From an uncultured bacterium (lineage in GTDB: Bacteria > Cyanobacteriota > Vampirovibrionia > Gastranaerophilales > Gastranaerophilaceae), in the NCBI GenBank assembly GCA_949286885.1, contig CASEEG010000110.1, forward strand, positions 1 to 50,064: 50,064 nucleotides of DNA. Reading direction: 5' to 3'. The translations under genes and the position numbers were made by a program. The stretch's first letter is position 1, and every line of letters starts with the position of its first letter. Below, piece by piece: positions 31,234-40,042 of the stretch. The notes under the pieces were generated by a model, which was not told where the DNA came from, did no database searches, and saw only the letters and a list, made by a program, of their open reading frames with translations.

Positions 31234-34097
31234 ATTTCATCATCGCTTAATTCTGTAATTATTTTTTCGCCTGCAAAAACCGCAGCATCAGCGAGTTCCC
31301 GTTTGTCTTTTATAATTTTATCAATTTTTTCTTCAAAAGTTGAAAGTGTTATAAACCTGTGTACCATAACGTTTTTGTCTTGTCCGATACGGTAAGTCCT
31401 GTCTGTAGCTTGGTCTTCAACTGCAGGATTCCACCACAAGTCGTAGTGAATAACGTTTGACGCTGATGTTAAGTTAAGCCCCAAACCACCTGCTTTTAGT
31501 GACAGTATCATTATTTTTTTACTTAAATCGTCGCTAAATTCTTTAATCATCTGCTCTCTTTGCTTTACATTAAGTGAACCATGAAAAAACAAAGGGTCGC
31601 AACTAAATTCATCGGCAATAATTTTTTCAAGAATTGAGCCCATTTCCTTGTATTGTGTGAATACAAGCGCTTTTTCGTCATTTGAAACAATATTGTGCAA
31701 AATAGAAATAAGTTTTTGAGTTTTTCCTGATGCGCCTTGACTCATATCACCATGTTTTAGATAGTGATAAGGGTGATTACACACTTGTTTTAGTGATGTT
31801 ATGAGTTTAAAAATAGCTCCTCGTCTGTTTATTCCGCCACCAGAGTTTGCAATATCAGTCATAGACTGGTTTAAAACTCTTTCATAAAGTGCAGCCTGCG
31901 CTTTTGTCAGATAACAAAATTCATCCAAAACAACTTTGTCAGGCAAGTCTGAAATGATTGATTTATCTGTTTTTAAGCGTCTTAACATAAATGGCGAAAT
32001 TGCCTTTTTGAGCTTTTGCGCACGTGTTGTTTCTTTAAATCTCTCGATTGGTACGGAATAATTTTTGCTAAAGTCGCTAATTGAGCCTAAATAACCCTTA
32101 TTGATAAAGTCAAATATGCTCCATAGCTCGCTCAAGCGGTTTTCTACAGGTGTACCTGTCATTGCAATTTTCATTTGTGATTTTATTGCTTTAACTGCCT
32201 GAGTTTGGCTTGTAGATGGATTTTTGATGTTTTGAGCTTCATCAATTACAAATAAATCCCAATTGTGTTTTTTAAATTCTTCAAGGTCAATTCTAAGTAT
32301 TGCATAAGTGGTTAAAATTACGTCGCAGTCTATGTTAAAGACTCTATCAAAACCATGGTAAATAAATGTTTTTAAAGACGGTGCAAATGTTTCAAGTTCA
32401 CGCTCCCAATTGCCCATAAGCGTTGTGGGACATACGACAAGGACGGGTTTTTTAAGTTTGTTTTCTTCTTTTAATTTTAAAATTAAACTTATTACCTGAA
32501 TTGTTTTACCAAGACCCATATCATCTGCTATGGCGCAGCCAAAACCTTTGGTAACGTTAGTGTATAGCCATCTGAAACCAATTTCTTGGTAGGGGCGCAG
32601 TGTGCCTGTTAAGTTTTTAGGCAGACTAATTTCTTCGACACGTGTAAAGTCAGATATAATGCGTGCAAAAGCCTCATCGTAGTCAAAATCGTACTCGTCA
32701 ATTTTGCCAGATAGAGCATGGTGCAAAAGCTGCATTTTGTTTACTACAAAATCAGGCTTTTTCTTTAGTCTTTCAAGGAGTTTTTGTGTTTCATCCCTGT
32801 CTATTAAAATATATTTGTCTTTGTATTTAATAAGTCCGTTTGTGTCTTTTGCAAGTTTTTGAAATTCTTCGGCGCTGATTTTTTCATTTTCACCAAGTGC
32901 AACTTCAATTGAAAAGTCCATAATCTCATCAAGTGAAATAGTTGAACTTGAACCGCCCTGCAAAAGTTCTTTAACATCATCAAGTCTTTTTTGTTTAATT
33001 TTTGCATTAATTGAAGCACGAGGGATAATAACGTTATCCATACCTTCAGGTAAATTAACTTCCATGCCTGCTTGTGCCAAGTAGTAAGTAATTTGTGTGA
33101 TTAACTTGTAAACCCCTGATAAATCAAGCTCTAGAGTAACATCTTCCAAGTCCTCAATATATTTTGTCGCCCAATTGATTTGCTTTTCAATGAGCGTTTT
33201 TTGCATTTCATCAAGATTTTCAAGGTCGATGATTTCATTTTTTAGCTTGTCTTTTGCTAAAATCCTCATCAGGAATTTTTCATCATCTAATTTTTCAATG
33301 TTAAAGACAGGGATTATATCGTAAGTGCCAAGCGACATTTCATCAAGCCAGCTTTGGATATCAAGCCCTAAATCATTGCCTTTTAAAATTCTTTTGTGAG
33401 AGGTGTTTTTGGTAAAATAAATTGCTGCTTTTAAGTCTTTAAATTTGTAGTGTTTAACACCTAAGAATGTAAAAATAAGATAGTTTAAATACCTGTCGAT
33501 TAGTTTTTTTGTTGTGTCTGAGTCTAAAAACTCGTTTTCTAAAACACTTTGGTATGCTTTTAAATAGTCTTTGTTTTTAAAATAAGGTTCCCAAACTATT
33601 GAAAAAGTTTCCTTTTTAAACTTAACTGCAGGTATGAAATTTAACTTTTCAACAGTTTTTTTAACAAATTGGAATAAATTAAAGTAAAAACGATAATTTT
33701 CACTGACATCTTGAGGAAACTCATGGTTTTCATCAACCCCTGTAAAGTATTCAAAAAGCATATCCAGTGTGATGCCATAGCCGTATTTATCGCCCTTATA
33801 TTTAGCTTTAAGCTTGTAGAGTGAGCCTTTTGACTTTAGATAGTATTCAAAATTATATGGTGGAGTAATAAAAATCTCTGCCAGATTGTCTTTTGTTTCA
33901 AAAATAATGTCAGTTGCGCGCAAAATTTGATTTTTTGTATCGAAAGTATCGCAAAATTCTTCTTCAATCAATTCGTACACCAAAGAAAGCGTGTAACGAA
34001 AGTCTTTATTCTTTTGAGAATACGGGTTTTGATCCAAATTCAAAAGAAGTTTCTCAACGTCATTTTTCTTGAAAGTAAGGTTGTCCGTAACTATCAT
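31209..34097 (-). CDS. SNF2-family helicase/ATPase
   Basis: 962 aa from ATG 34097; the longer frame to 34181 overlaps the next gene's leader. A long N-terminal region (~1-480) without a recognised motif, of the type found in bacterial SNF2-associated proteins, precedes the ATPase core: LRPYQEIGFRWLY, DDMGLGKTIQVIS (Walker A), VIDEAQNIKNP (DEAQ box), MTGTPVENRLSELWS, SPFMLRRLKTDK, then the helicase C half with LVFTQYKEM, ILSLKAGGLGLNL and DQATDRTYRIGQ. Likely double-stranded DNA translocase or remodeler; cellular role unknown. No methyltransferase or nuclease partner is present, so a defence role is not indicated. Confidence 0.9.
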   Translation of the reverse strand: MIVTDNLTFKKNDVEKLLLNLDQNPYSQKNKDFRYTLSLVYELIEEEFCDTFDTKNQILRATDIIFETKDNLAEIFITPPYNFEYYLKSKGSLYKLKAKYKGDKYGYGITLDMLFEYFTGVDENHEFPQDVSENYRFYFNLFQFVKKTVEKLNFIPAVKFKKETFSIVWEPYFKNKDYLKAYQSVLENEFLDSDTTKKLIDRYLNYLIFTFLGVKHYKFKDLKAAIYFTKNTSHKRILKGNDLGLDIQSWLDEMSLGTYDIIPVFNIEKLDDEKFLMRILAKDKLKNEIIDLENLDEMQKTLIEKQINWATKYIEDLEDVTLELDLSGVYKLITQITYYLAQAGMEVNLPEGMDNVIIPRASINAKIKQKRLDDVKELLQGGSSSTISLDEIMDFSIEVALGENEKISAEEFQKLAKDTNGLIKYKDKYILIDRDETQKLLERLKKKPDFVVNKMQLLHHALSGKIDEYDFDYDEAFARIISDFTRVEEISLPKNLTGTLRPYQEIGFRWLYTNVTKGFGCAIADDMGLGKTIQVISLILKLKEENKLKKPVLVVCPTTLMGNWERELETFAPSLKTFIYHGFDRVFNIDCDVILTTYAILRIDLEEFKKHNWDLFVIDEAQNIKNPSTSQTQAVKAIKSQMKIAMTGTPVENRLSELWSIFDFINKGYLGSISDFSKNYSVPIERFKETTRAQKLKKAISPFMLRRLKTDKSIISDLPDKVVLDEFCYLTKAQAALYERVLNQSMTDIANSGGGINRRGAIFKLITSLKQVCNHPYHYLKHGDMSQGASGKTQKLISILHNIVSNDEKALVFTQYKEMGSILEKIIADEFSCDPLFFHGSLNVKQREQMIKEFSDDLSKKIMILSLKAGGLGLNLTSASNVIHYDLWWNPAVEDQATDRTYRIGQDKNVMVHRFITLSTFEEKIDKIIKDKRELADAAVFAGEKIITELSDDEIYEIFSLA

Positions 34098-34129
34098 CTT
34101 ATTTATTTTAATATAAAAAAAATTTGTTG

Positions 34130-34135
34130 TATAAT
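34130..34135 (+). promoter_or_regulatory. -10 box of the PSP1 gene, predicted leaderless start
   Basis: TATAAT, 7 nt (TATTTTT) before ATG 34143. No -35 of note. Confidence 0.55.
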
Positions 34136-34142
34136 TATTTTT

Positions 34143-35063
34143 ATGAAATTTGCAGTTAGGATTATTAAAAATACTTTTCACCCTTTAAATGTGCCTGATG
34201 GGGCTAATTTGCACCATGGGCAAAAAGTCCTTGTAAGAACTGAAAAGGGCGAGGAAGTTTTTAGTGTTTTTATTGTAAATTCTCAAGTTTTAAAACAGTG
34301 GCAAAAGTTTAAACCAGAGCCTCTGCCTTTAATTAGGACAATTAATGAAAATGATAAACCCATTTTAGAGGAACAAAAACAACTAGAGGCGCAGGCGTTT
34401 TTTAAATGCAAGGCATTGGTTGAAAAGCGTGGGCTTGTAATGAATTTAGTCCAAACCCGCTATACTTTTGACAGAAAAAAAATTACTTTTTATTACACAG
34501 CACCTGAGAGGGTTGATTTTCGTGAACTTTTAAAGGATTTAACTCAAGAATTTAAAAGGGTAAGAATAGATTTAAGACACATTGGTGTTAGAGACGAAAC
34601 CTCAATTTTAGGCGGTCAGGGTGTTTGCGGTCAAGACTACTGTTGTTGCAGATTTTTAAAGAAATTTGAATCAGTTAACACAAAACTTGCTAGAGATCAA
34701 GGAATACCAATGACTCCGGGGAAAATTACAGGTGCATGCGGTAGACTTTTGTGCTGTTTAAATTATGAATACCCAAATTATCTTGAAGCGGCTAAAACCT
34801 TGCCTCCAATAGGTTCTGGAGTTATGACTCCAGACGGTGTTGCAAAAGTATTCTCGATTAATTTCTTGAAAAAATCTGTTTCAGTAAAACTGGAAGATGG
34901 CAAAATTAAAGAATATTTAAAAGACGACATTGAAATGTTAGACCAAGAGGTTAATATTGAAATCGACACAGCACAAAATGCCCTAAATTACCATGAGGAT
35001 GGCGAAGTGCTGGATTTAAAATCTTTAGATAACGATAAAAACAGTTCAACAGGTAACATATAA
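34143..35063 (+). CDS. PSP1-domain protein (YaaT/RicT-like)
   Basis: 306 aa. The longer frame to 33927 runs inside the divergent SNF2 gene and the promoter, so ATG 34143 is used. PSP1 core: FAVRIIKNTFHPLNVPDGAN, HHGQKVLVRTEKGEEVF (~29-45), ERVDFRELLKDLTQEFKRVR, then the Cys-rich CGQDYCCCRFLKKFESVN (~164-181) and GACGRLLCCLNYEY (~200-213). RicT in Bacillus joins RicA/RicF in an RNase Y-associated, iron-sulfur-bearing complex; only the T-type protein is seen here. The C-terminus is acidic. Confidence 0.88.
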   Translation: MKFAVRIIKNTFHPLNVPDGANLHHGQKVLVRTEKGEEVFSVFIVNSQVLKQWQKFKPEPLPLIRTINENDKPILEEQKQLEAQAFFKCKALVEKRGLVMNLVQTRYTFDRKKITFYYTAPERVDFRELLKDLTQEFKRVRIDLRHIGVRDETSILGGQGVCGQDYCCCRFLKKFESVNTKLARDQGIPMTPGKITGACGRLLCCLNYEYPNYLEAAKTLPPIGSGVMTPDGVAKVFSINFLKKSVSVKLEDGKIKEYLKDDIEMLDQEVNIEIDTAQNALNYHEDGEVLDLKSLDNDKNSSTGNI

Positions 35064-35470
35064 TGATTGAAACAAAAGAAATTTCTTCAAAAAAGCTTGC
35101 AAGTGTAATTGCTCGAATTTTAGATGATTTTAAAGCAGATGACATTGTAATTTTAAACGTGGCAAATGTTTGTGTGTTATCTGATTATTTTGTAATAGCT
35201 TCAGCGCAAAGTTCAACTCAGGTAAAGGGTTTAACATCTACAGTTCGAGAAAAAATTAAAGAATATTTTGGCAGAATTCCTGCAGGGGATGAAAATGATG
35301 TTAAAAATCGCTGGAATTTGCTTGATTACGGTGATGTTGTAGTTCATATTATGCATTTTGAACAAAGGGAGACCTACGCACTTGAAAAATTCTGGAATCA
35401 TGCCTTTAAGCTTGAGCGTGATGAGTGGGAAGAAGAATCTAAAGAGTTTGCAAAATATGAGCAATTATAA
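35063..35470 (+). CDS. rsfS: ribosomal silencing factor RsfS
   Basis: Binds L14 and blocks subunit joining under stress. 135 aa. Conserved: DDIVILNVANVCVLSDYFVI (~26-45), ASAQSSTQVKGL, WNLLDYGDVVVHIMHFEQRE (~92-111), YALEKFWNHAF. The ATG overlaps the previous stop by one base (TAATG), coupling it to the PSP1 gene. The C-terminus (ERDEWEEESKEF) is longer than in many RsfS. Confidence 0.95.
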   Translation: MIETKEISSKKLASVIARILDDFKADDIVILNVANVCVLSDYFVIASAQSSTQVKGLTSTVREKIKEYFGRIPAGDENDVKNRWNLLDYGDVVVHIMHFEQRETYALEKFWNHAFKLERDEWEEESKEFAKYEQL

Positions 35471-35482
35471 TGTCTGCAGGTT

Positions 35483-36223
35483 TTAAACCAGTTCAGATTC
35501 TACCCATTTGCCGTTGGTCATTTTATACATTTTACTTATTTTTTGGCCTGATTTTATGAAACTCAAGTCAAATACCACACTTTCCGGTTTGCCGTCTTTA
35601 AAATGAATGCTTTTTGAAAATTTTACCGGATAATCTATGGATAATTCGGTATTTTCTTGATAAAGACGAGGAAATCCGTCTTTTAGCATTATGCCTTTTG
35701 CCAACTTTCCTCCACAAGAATTTTCAGTGTATATAACAGGCATTTCTTGGGAAAACATTACAGTTAACCTATCTTTCTGGTTGTTTGCAAATTTTTCTTG
35801 GTAGAAAACAAGGGTATCTTTGTCAAAATGTGACACACTTATTACTTCGCCTTTTGGGGATAATTCTTCTATTGTAGTTTTACCGTCAAGACTGTGCGAT
35901 ACTTTTTTCATAATGGTTCCGTCGATTGTAATTTCTTTGTCACGATCAATGGCATTGTTCATTCTTTTTTGCAAAGTTTCAATATCTTCCAGCACTTTTT
36001 CAATTTCTTGCATTTTTTGATCAACAAAAACATTGACCTCATGAGGTGTTTTTGGATGTCTGATTGTGCTTATTTCGTAACTATTAAGCCAAGGATTAGT
36101 TCTTAAGTTTGTAGTTGCAGCGGAATTTTTGGAATTTTTATAAAATGATGTTGTTTTTGATTTGCTAATTCCTTTAAATTTAAAAGTTTGATTATTATGT
36201 GTGCTAATCGGTAGTATGTGCAT
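35483..36223 (-). CDS. unknown protein
   Basis: 246 aa. A short basic N-terminus ending FKFKGIS, then an extended ~35-residue Ser/Asn/Thr-rich stretch, a coiled coil (~68-100, VFVDQKMQEIEKVLEDIETL) and a beta-rich second half (TIMKKVSHSLDGKTTIEEL, SKSIHFKDGKPESVVFDLSF). The second half reads like repeated 'KDG.P...' strands of a toxin-associated or MORN-like fold; no clear family. AAGGGAG precedes the ATG; TACAAT or TATAAA may be the -10. Confidence 0.65.
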   Translation of the reverse strand: MHILPISTHNNQTFKFKGISKSKTTSFYKNSKNSAATTNLRTNPWLNSYEISTIRHPKTPHEVNVFVDQKMQEIEKVLEDIETLQKRMNNAIDRDKEITIDGTIMKKVSHSLDGKTTIEELSPKGEVISVSHFDKDTLVFYQEKFANNQKDRLTVMFSQEMPVIYTENSCGGKLAKGIMLKDGFPRLYQENTELSIDYPVKFSKSIHFKDGKPESVVFDLSFIKSGQKISKMYKMTNGKWVESELV

Positions 36224-36283
36224 AATTCTCCCTTTATTTTATTGTATGTATTTATAAAGCATGTGAATAAAAAAAATTGCAAA

Positions 36284-36309
36284 ACCCCCTCTTAATTGTC
36301 AGAGGGGGT
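36284..36309 (-). terminator. terminator after rplI
   Basis: ACCCCCTCT - TAATTGTC - AGAGGGGGT, 9-bp stem, with TTTT following on the minus strand. It ends the minCDE-rplI stretch. Confidence 0.85.
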
Positions 36310-36327
36310 ATATAATTATTTTAAAAT

Positions 36328-36819
36328 CTAAGCCTGTTCTTCTTCTACTTCAAGAGTTTCTTTAATGGTTTCAGAAGCGCTTACTTCAACGTTTAATTTA
36401 GCTTTTACTTTAGAAGACAATTTAACTGTCATAACAAAGCTGCCAACATGGTTAATCGGGTTATCAAGAATAATTGACTTTCTGTCAACTTCGATACCTG
36501 TTTTATTAAGCAATTCTTCAGCAAGTTTTTTAGTTGTGATTGTACCGAATAATTTTCCTGATTCACCTGCTTTTGCACTAAGTGAAATAAGTTCAACAGC
36601 TTCGATTTTTTCAGCTTTTTCGAGAGCTTCTTGGTGAAGTTTTTCAGATTTTGCTTTAATTCTTGCAATGTTTCTTTCTCTTGCAGCAAGTGAGCCTTCT
36701 GTTGCTAATTCTGCTACGTTATTTGGAAATAAGAAATTTCTTGCATAACCGTCTTTTACATTAACCAAATCACCTGCTTCACCGAGGTTTTGGACATCTT
36801 TTTTTAATATAACCTGCAT
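36328..36819 (-). CDS. rplI: 50S ribosomal protein L9
   Basis: 163 aa. MQVILKKDVQNLGEAGDLVN and VKDGYARNFLFPNNVA are the L9 signature; a long central helix and the C-terminal domain (GKLFGTITTKKLAEEL) follow. The C-terminus ends in an acidic SASETIKETLEVEEEQA, ~15 residues longer than in E. coli. AAGGAG is 6-7 nt before the ATG. It lies 72 nt downstream of minE and has a possible hairpin in that gap. Confidence 0.97.
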   Translation of the reverse strand: MQVILKKDVQNLGEAGDLVNVKDGYARNFLFPNNVAELATEGSLAARERNIARIKAKSEKLHQEALEKAEKIEAVELISLSAKAGESGKLFGTITTKKLAEELLNKTGIEVDRKSIILDNPINHVGSFVMTVKLSSKVKAKLNVEVSASETIKETLEVEEEQA

Positions 36820-36836
36820 GGTTTTCTCCTTTTTTG

Positions 36837-36884
36837 ACTTGTGTTTAGTTTAAATCTTAATTAAAACATGGCAAAAACACAAGT
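36837..36884 (-). promoter_or_regulatory. long-arm inverted repeat in the rplI leader
   Basis: ACTTGTGTTT (36837-36846) and AAACACAAGT (36875-36884) are perfectly complementary 10-bp arms 28 nt apart; the inner part (TAGTTT / AAAAC) can extend the pairing. The stem would end just upstream of the Shine-Dalgarno of rplI. It may be a terminator/antiterminator between minE and rplI or an L9-type leader structure; no T-run follows it. Confidence 0.5.
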
Positions 36885-36891
36885 GTTGACA

Positions 36892-37425
36892 TTAATTTTC
36901 TTTAACTTTAGTTTTTTTAGTTTCTTCTTTATCTTCTTCTTGTATTTCTTCTTCGCTTTCCTCTTCTTGAGGAGTTTCTTCCTGTTCTTCTTGAGCTAAT
37001 TCTTCTTGAGTTTCTTCGCTGACTCCTGCAAGGACTGCAGCACGCTCTTTGATTAACTCTTCAAGTTCTTCAACTATTTCTTGAGCTTTTGCTTGAGTTT
37101 TAATTGCCTGTTCTTTAATTGCCTCGTCAATCTCTTCATCGGTTTTTGCACGAGTAACGGGAATTGCAAGGTTTAAGACGGTACTTTCTTCAAGCGCGTT
37201 AATTTCCAAGTCGAATTTTTCTTCATTTATTTCCATATACTTGGAAATCGTCGAAACAAGTTCTTCTTTAAGCATTTGCATTGCACGTTCGGAAAAACCG
37301 ACTCTATCTTGCATAAGGACAGTTTTTAGTCTGCTCATTGCTACTGTTTTTGTTTCGTCATGCGCATTTTGACTAACAAAAAAACTTAAAACTTTATTGT
37401 ATAAATCTGAAAATATATCTCTCAT
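36892..37425 (-). CDS. minE: MinE, division-site topological factor, with extended acidic tail
   Basis: 177 aa; E. coli MinE is 88. Residues ~1-88 are MinE: amphipathic N-term MRDIFSDLYNKVLSFF, TVAMSRLKTVLMQDRVGFS (~28-46), ELVSTISKYMEINEEKFDLE (~53-72). The rest is a helical then Glu/Gln-rich low-complexity tail (QEELAQEEQEETPQEEESEE in part). It stimulates MinD ATPase to drive pole-to-pole oscillation. It begins 1 nt after minD. Confidence 0.9.
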   Translation of the reverse strand: MRDIFSDLYNKVLSFFVSQNAHDETKTVAMSRLKTVLMQDRVGFSERAMQMLKEELVSTISKYMEINEEKFDLEINALEESTVLNLAIPVTRAKTDEEIDEAIKEQAIKTQAKAQEIVEELEELIKERAAVLAGVSEETQEELAQEEQEETPQEEESEEEIQEEDKEETKKTKVKEN

Positions 37426-37426
37426 A

Positions 37427-38236
37427 TTACGCCTTCACTTTCTTTGAAAAGAATTTTTTAACTTTTTCAATAAAAGTTCTGGGTTGGTCAATGTCTAAAA
37501 AGGGCACTTCTTCCCCTTGAATTCTTTTTGCAACGTTCATATATGCTTGACCTGCAAGAGAATTCTCATCATTAACAATGGGCTCACCTTTGTTAGTTGA
37601 GGTTATAACCCCTGTGTCTTCAGGGATTATGCCAATAAGGTCGCAAGAGAGAATTTCAACAACATCTTCTACGCTCATCATGTCATTTGTTTTAATTAAG
37701 TTGGGGCGCACTCGATTAACTAGAAGGCGGTATTTTGCAACTTCTTCTTTTGCTTCCAATAATCCTATGATTCTGTCAGCGTCACGAATAGCACTCATTT
37801 CAGGTGTTGTTACCACAATAGCTTCATTTGCGCCTGCTACAGCATTTTGAAAACCCTGTTCAATGCCTGCAGGACAGTCAACTAAGACATAGTCAAACTC
37901 TTCTTTTAAAGTGTCGCAAATTTCTTTTAATTGTTCAGCGCTAAGTGCAGATTTATCGCGTGTTTGAGCTGCCGCCAAAAGGCACAAATTTGGGTTTTTT
38001 TTGTCTTTTACAAGTGCTTGTTTCAGTTTGCAACGTTCCTCAACAACGTCAACTATTGTGTATACAATGCGATTTTCAAGTCCTAAGAGCAAATCAAGAT
38101 TTCTAAGACCAATATCTGTGTCTATTAAAACAACTTTATTGCCGTCTTTGGCAAGTGCGGTGCCAATATTAGCCGATGTTGTAGTTTTCCCTACGCCACC
38201 CTTGCCTGATGTAATTACTATTACAGAACCTGTCAT
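37427..38236 (-). CDS. minD: MinD septum-site determining ATPase
   Basis: 269 aa. Deviant Walker A VITSGKGGVGKTTTSANIGT (7-26), DTDIGLRNLDLLLGLENRIV, VDCPAGIEQGFQNA (~121-134), VTTPEMSAIRDADRIIGLLE and the C-terminal membrane-targeting helix FIEKVKKFFSKKVKA. It recruits MinC to the membrane to block FtsZ. Confidence 0.97.
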   Translation of the reverse strand: MTGSVIVITSGKGGVGKTTTSANIGTALAKDGNKVVLIDTDIGLRNLDLLLGLENRIVYTIVDVVEERCKLKQALVKDKKNPNLCLLAAAQTRDKSALSAEQLKEICDTLKEEFDYVLVDCPAGIEQGFQNAVAGANEAIVVTTPEMSAIRDADRIIGLLEAKEEVAKYRLLVNRVRPNLIKTNDMMSVEDVVEILSCDLIGIIPEDTGVITSTNKGEPIVNDENSLAGQAYMNVAKRIQGEEVPFLDIDQPRTFIEKVKKFFSKKVKA

Positions 38237-38252
38237 TTATTTTTGCTCCTTT

Positions 38253-39197
38253 TTAGTTAATTTTAAATAATACGATTGAATCATCAACAATCCTTGCTTC
38301 TTCAGGTGTAAATACAGATGATTTTATAATATATGGTATATTTGTGCCGTCCGGACGTCTTGAATAGCAGTCTGCTATTCTTAATTGCACTGCGTTCATT
38401 TTAAGTGCGCGGATTTTAGCATCACGATTGCCTTTTGCACCGGCATGAGCGATTGAGCCTAAAACGCCCCAAACAGTAATGTCTCCTGTAGCCTTGATTT
38501 CCGAGCCGGGGTGGCAATCACCGATTATTATAATATTTCCGTCAAATTCCAAAACTTGACCGGAGCGCAGTGTTTGTGTTACATAAATTGTTTGTTTTGA
38601 GTCTGCTATGACGGGCTCATTTGTCGCTGGGGCATAATAATCAACTTCTTCCCATGTCTGTTTATCTTGCTCGGTTTCGTCATACCCTTTTTTGTAGGTT
38701 TCCATTGGTTCATCATTGTTAAACTCAATTTTTTCAAATTTTTCAAAATTGTTTCCATTTGAATCTGAAAAATTATTACCACCCAGTTCACTGATTAAAG
38801 TATCTTGTGCTGCATTTGTTGTTTCTTGAATATTATTGCCATTGTTGTCATAAACAAAGGCATTTGAAATATCATCTTTTTTTGGAATTTCAAAACCTAT
38901 TTCAGTTTGAACAGTGTTACTGGTTTTTTCGCATATTTTTACTTTAATGCCCATGTTTTCGCAGACATTTTTTGTTGTTTCATTTGGTGTTTCCACATAT
39001 TCAAGTTCTGAAGCGTAACTTGCAATAAGAGATTGAATTGAAAGAACTTGTGCCTGGTTAAGTATAATATCGCTTAATTTTAAGCCTATTTCTCTTTCTC
39101 TTGCCTCAGGCACTTCGAAAGCAGCGCTGACGTTTGTGATAATCTCTCCAGTATTTGTGCAACTGCTTAAATCTATAATAAAAAGTTCACCGTTCAT
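38253..39197 (-). CDS. minC: MinC septum inhibitor
   Basis: 314 aa. The N-terminal ~100 residues are a MinC_N-like domain of low similarity, followed by an Asn-rich linker (~115-195), then MinC_C beta-helix (TLRSGQVLEFDGNIIIIGDC, GDITVWGVLGSIAHAGAKGN, LRIADCYSRRPD). It inhibits FtsZ assembly away from mid-cell with MinD. The Asn-rich linker is long for the family. It starts the minCDE cluster; the order C-D-E is standard. Confidence 0.92.
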   Translation of the reverse strand: MNGELFIIDLSSCTNTGEIITNVSAAFEVPEAREREIGLKLSDIILNQAQVLSIQSLIASYASELEYVETPNETTKNVCENMGIKVKICEKTSNTVQTEIGFEIPKKDDISNAFVYDNNGNNIQETTNAAQDTLISELGGNNFSDSNGNNFEKFEKIEFNNDEPMETYKKGYDETEQDKQTWEEVDYYAPATNEPVIADSKQTIYVTQTLRSGQVLEFDGNIIIIGDCHPGSEIKATGDITVWGVLGSIAHAGAKGNRDAKIRALKMNAVQLRIADCYSRRPDGTNIPYIIKSSVFTPEEARIVDDSIVLFKIN

Positions 39198-39319
39198 AAT
39201 AAATCCCTGCTAATCTTCTCAATATCAAGGATAGCGTAAATTTGTAAGAATTACAATTAATTATAAAGTCATGTAAAAAAAATTTCTTCACGATTTATAA
39301 TATTATTGGAGATTTAAGC

Positions 39320-40042
39320 ATGCAGCTAGAAAAAGTTTATAAAGATTTTTACATAAATACTAATAATATTAAAACGAAAAAAGAGAGAAAAATTTCTTAT
39401 CCTTCCGCAATAGGTTCTTTGGCCGGTACTCTTCTGCCGGTATTTTTAATAAGTAAGATAAGGAAGGGTAGGATGGGATTTGATGTTTTTGAAAGTGGTA
39501 GTTACGGGAAAGATTTACTTACTGTTGTGTCAGTCAGTACAGGAGGAGTAATCGGCGGGCTTCTTGGTGCAATGACTCAAAAGCCTTCCAAAGAAGACAG
39601 AAGAGCAAAATATGCCGAATCTGTTAATCATGTTTTAAATGTTGCATTCCCTGCAACTATAGCAATTGGGATTTTGAGTCTGGCAAAGAAATTGAATTAT
39701 AAAGGATTTGCGGCAAAGTTTTTTGCTCCTGTTTTAGGAATAGGACTTGGCATGTTCCTTTCAAAAAAAAGCTCAAATTTAATAGATGAAAAAATTATTA
39801 ACAGGGATAATCCAAATTATAAATCAAACGCTAAGATTGATTTGAAAGACTTTATAGTTCATATTGACGATATATTATCGCTTGCGGTTATTACAAAAAT
39901 TCCATTTGCAAGCAAAATCCATGCTGATAAAATATTACCTTTTGTTTATGCATGGAATGGTTATGAATCTTCAAGCGCAAAAGCAAATGACTTGAGTGGC
40001 CCCCTCAAAGCGCTTGCGTTCAATGCAAAAAAATCTGTTTGA
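39320..40042 (+). CDS. unknown membrane protein
   Basis: 240 aa. Glycine-rich hydrophobic segments at ~31-45 (IGSLAGTLLPVFLIS), ~67-85 (LLTVVSVSTGGVIGGLLGAM), ~107-124 and ~132-149, so four probable membrane helices. The N-terminus is basic. GGAGA lies ~8 nt before the ATG. No family recognised. Confidence 0.65.
   Translation: MQLEKVYKDFYINTNNIKTKKERKISYPSAIGSLAGTLLPVFLISKIRKGRMGFDVFESGSYGKDLLTVVSVSTGGVIGGLLGAMTQKPSKEDRRAKYAESVNHVLNVAFPATIAIGILSLAKKLNYKGFAAKFFAPVLGIGLGMFLSKKSSNLIDEKIINRDNPNYKSNAKIDLKDFIVHIDDILSLAVITKIPFASKIHADKILPFVYAWNGYESSSAKANDLSGPLKALAFNAKKSV

Noticed and set aside
31209..34097. SNF2 helicase as part of a DISARM-like or other defence system
   Set aside because: No methyltransferase, DUF1998, nuclease or phospholipase gene is adjacent; flanks are prmC and PSP1/rsfS.
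33927..34142. 72-residue extension of the PSP1 protein
   Set aside because: It is antisense to the SNF2 gene and crosses the -10 box at 34130-34135.
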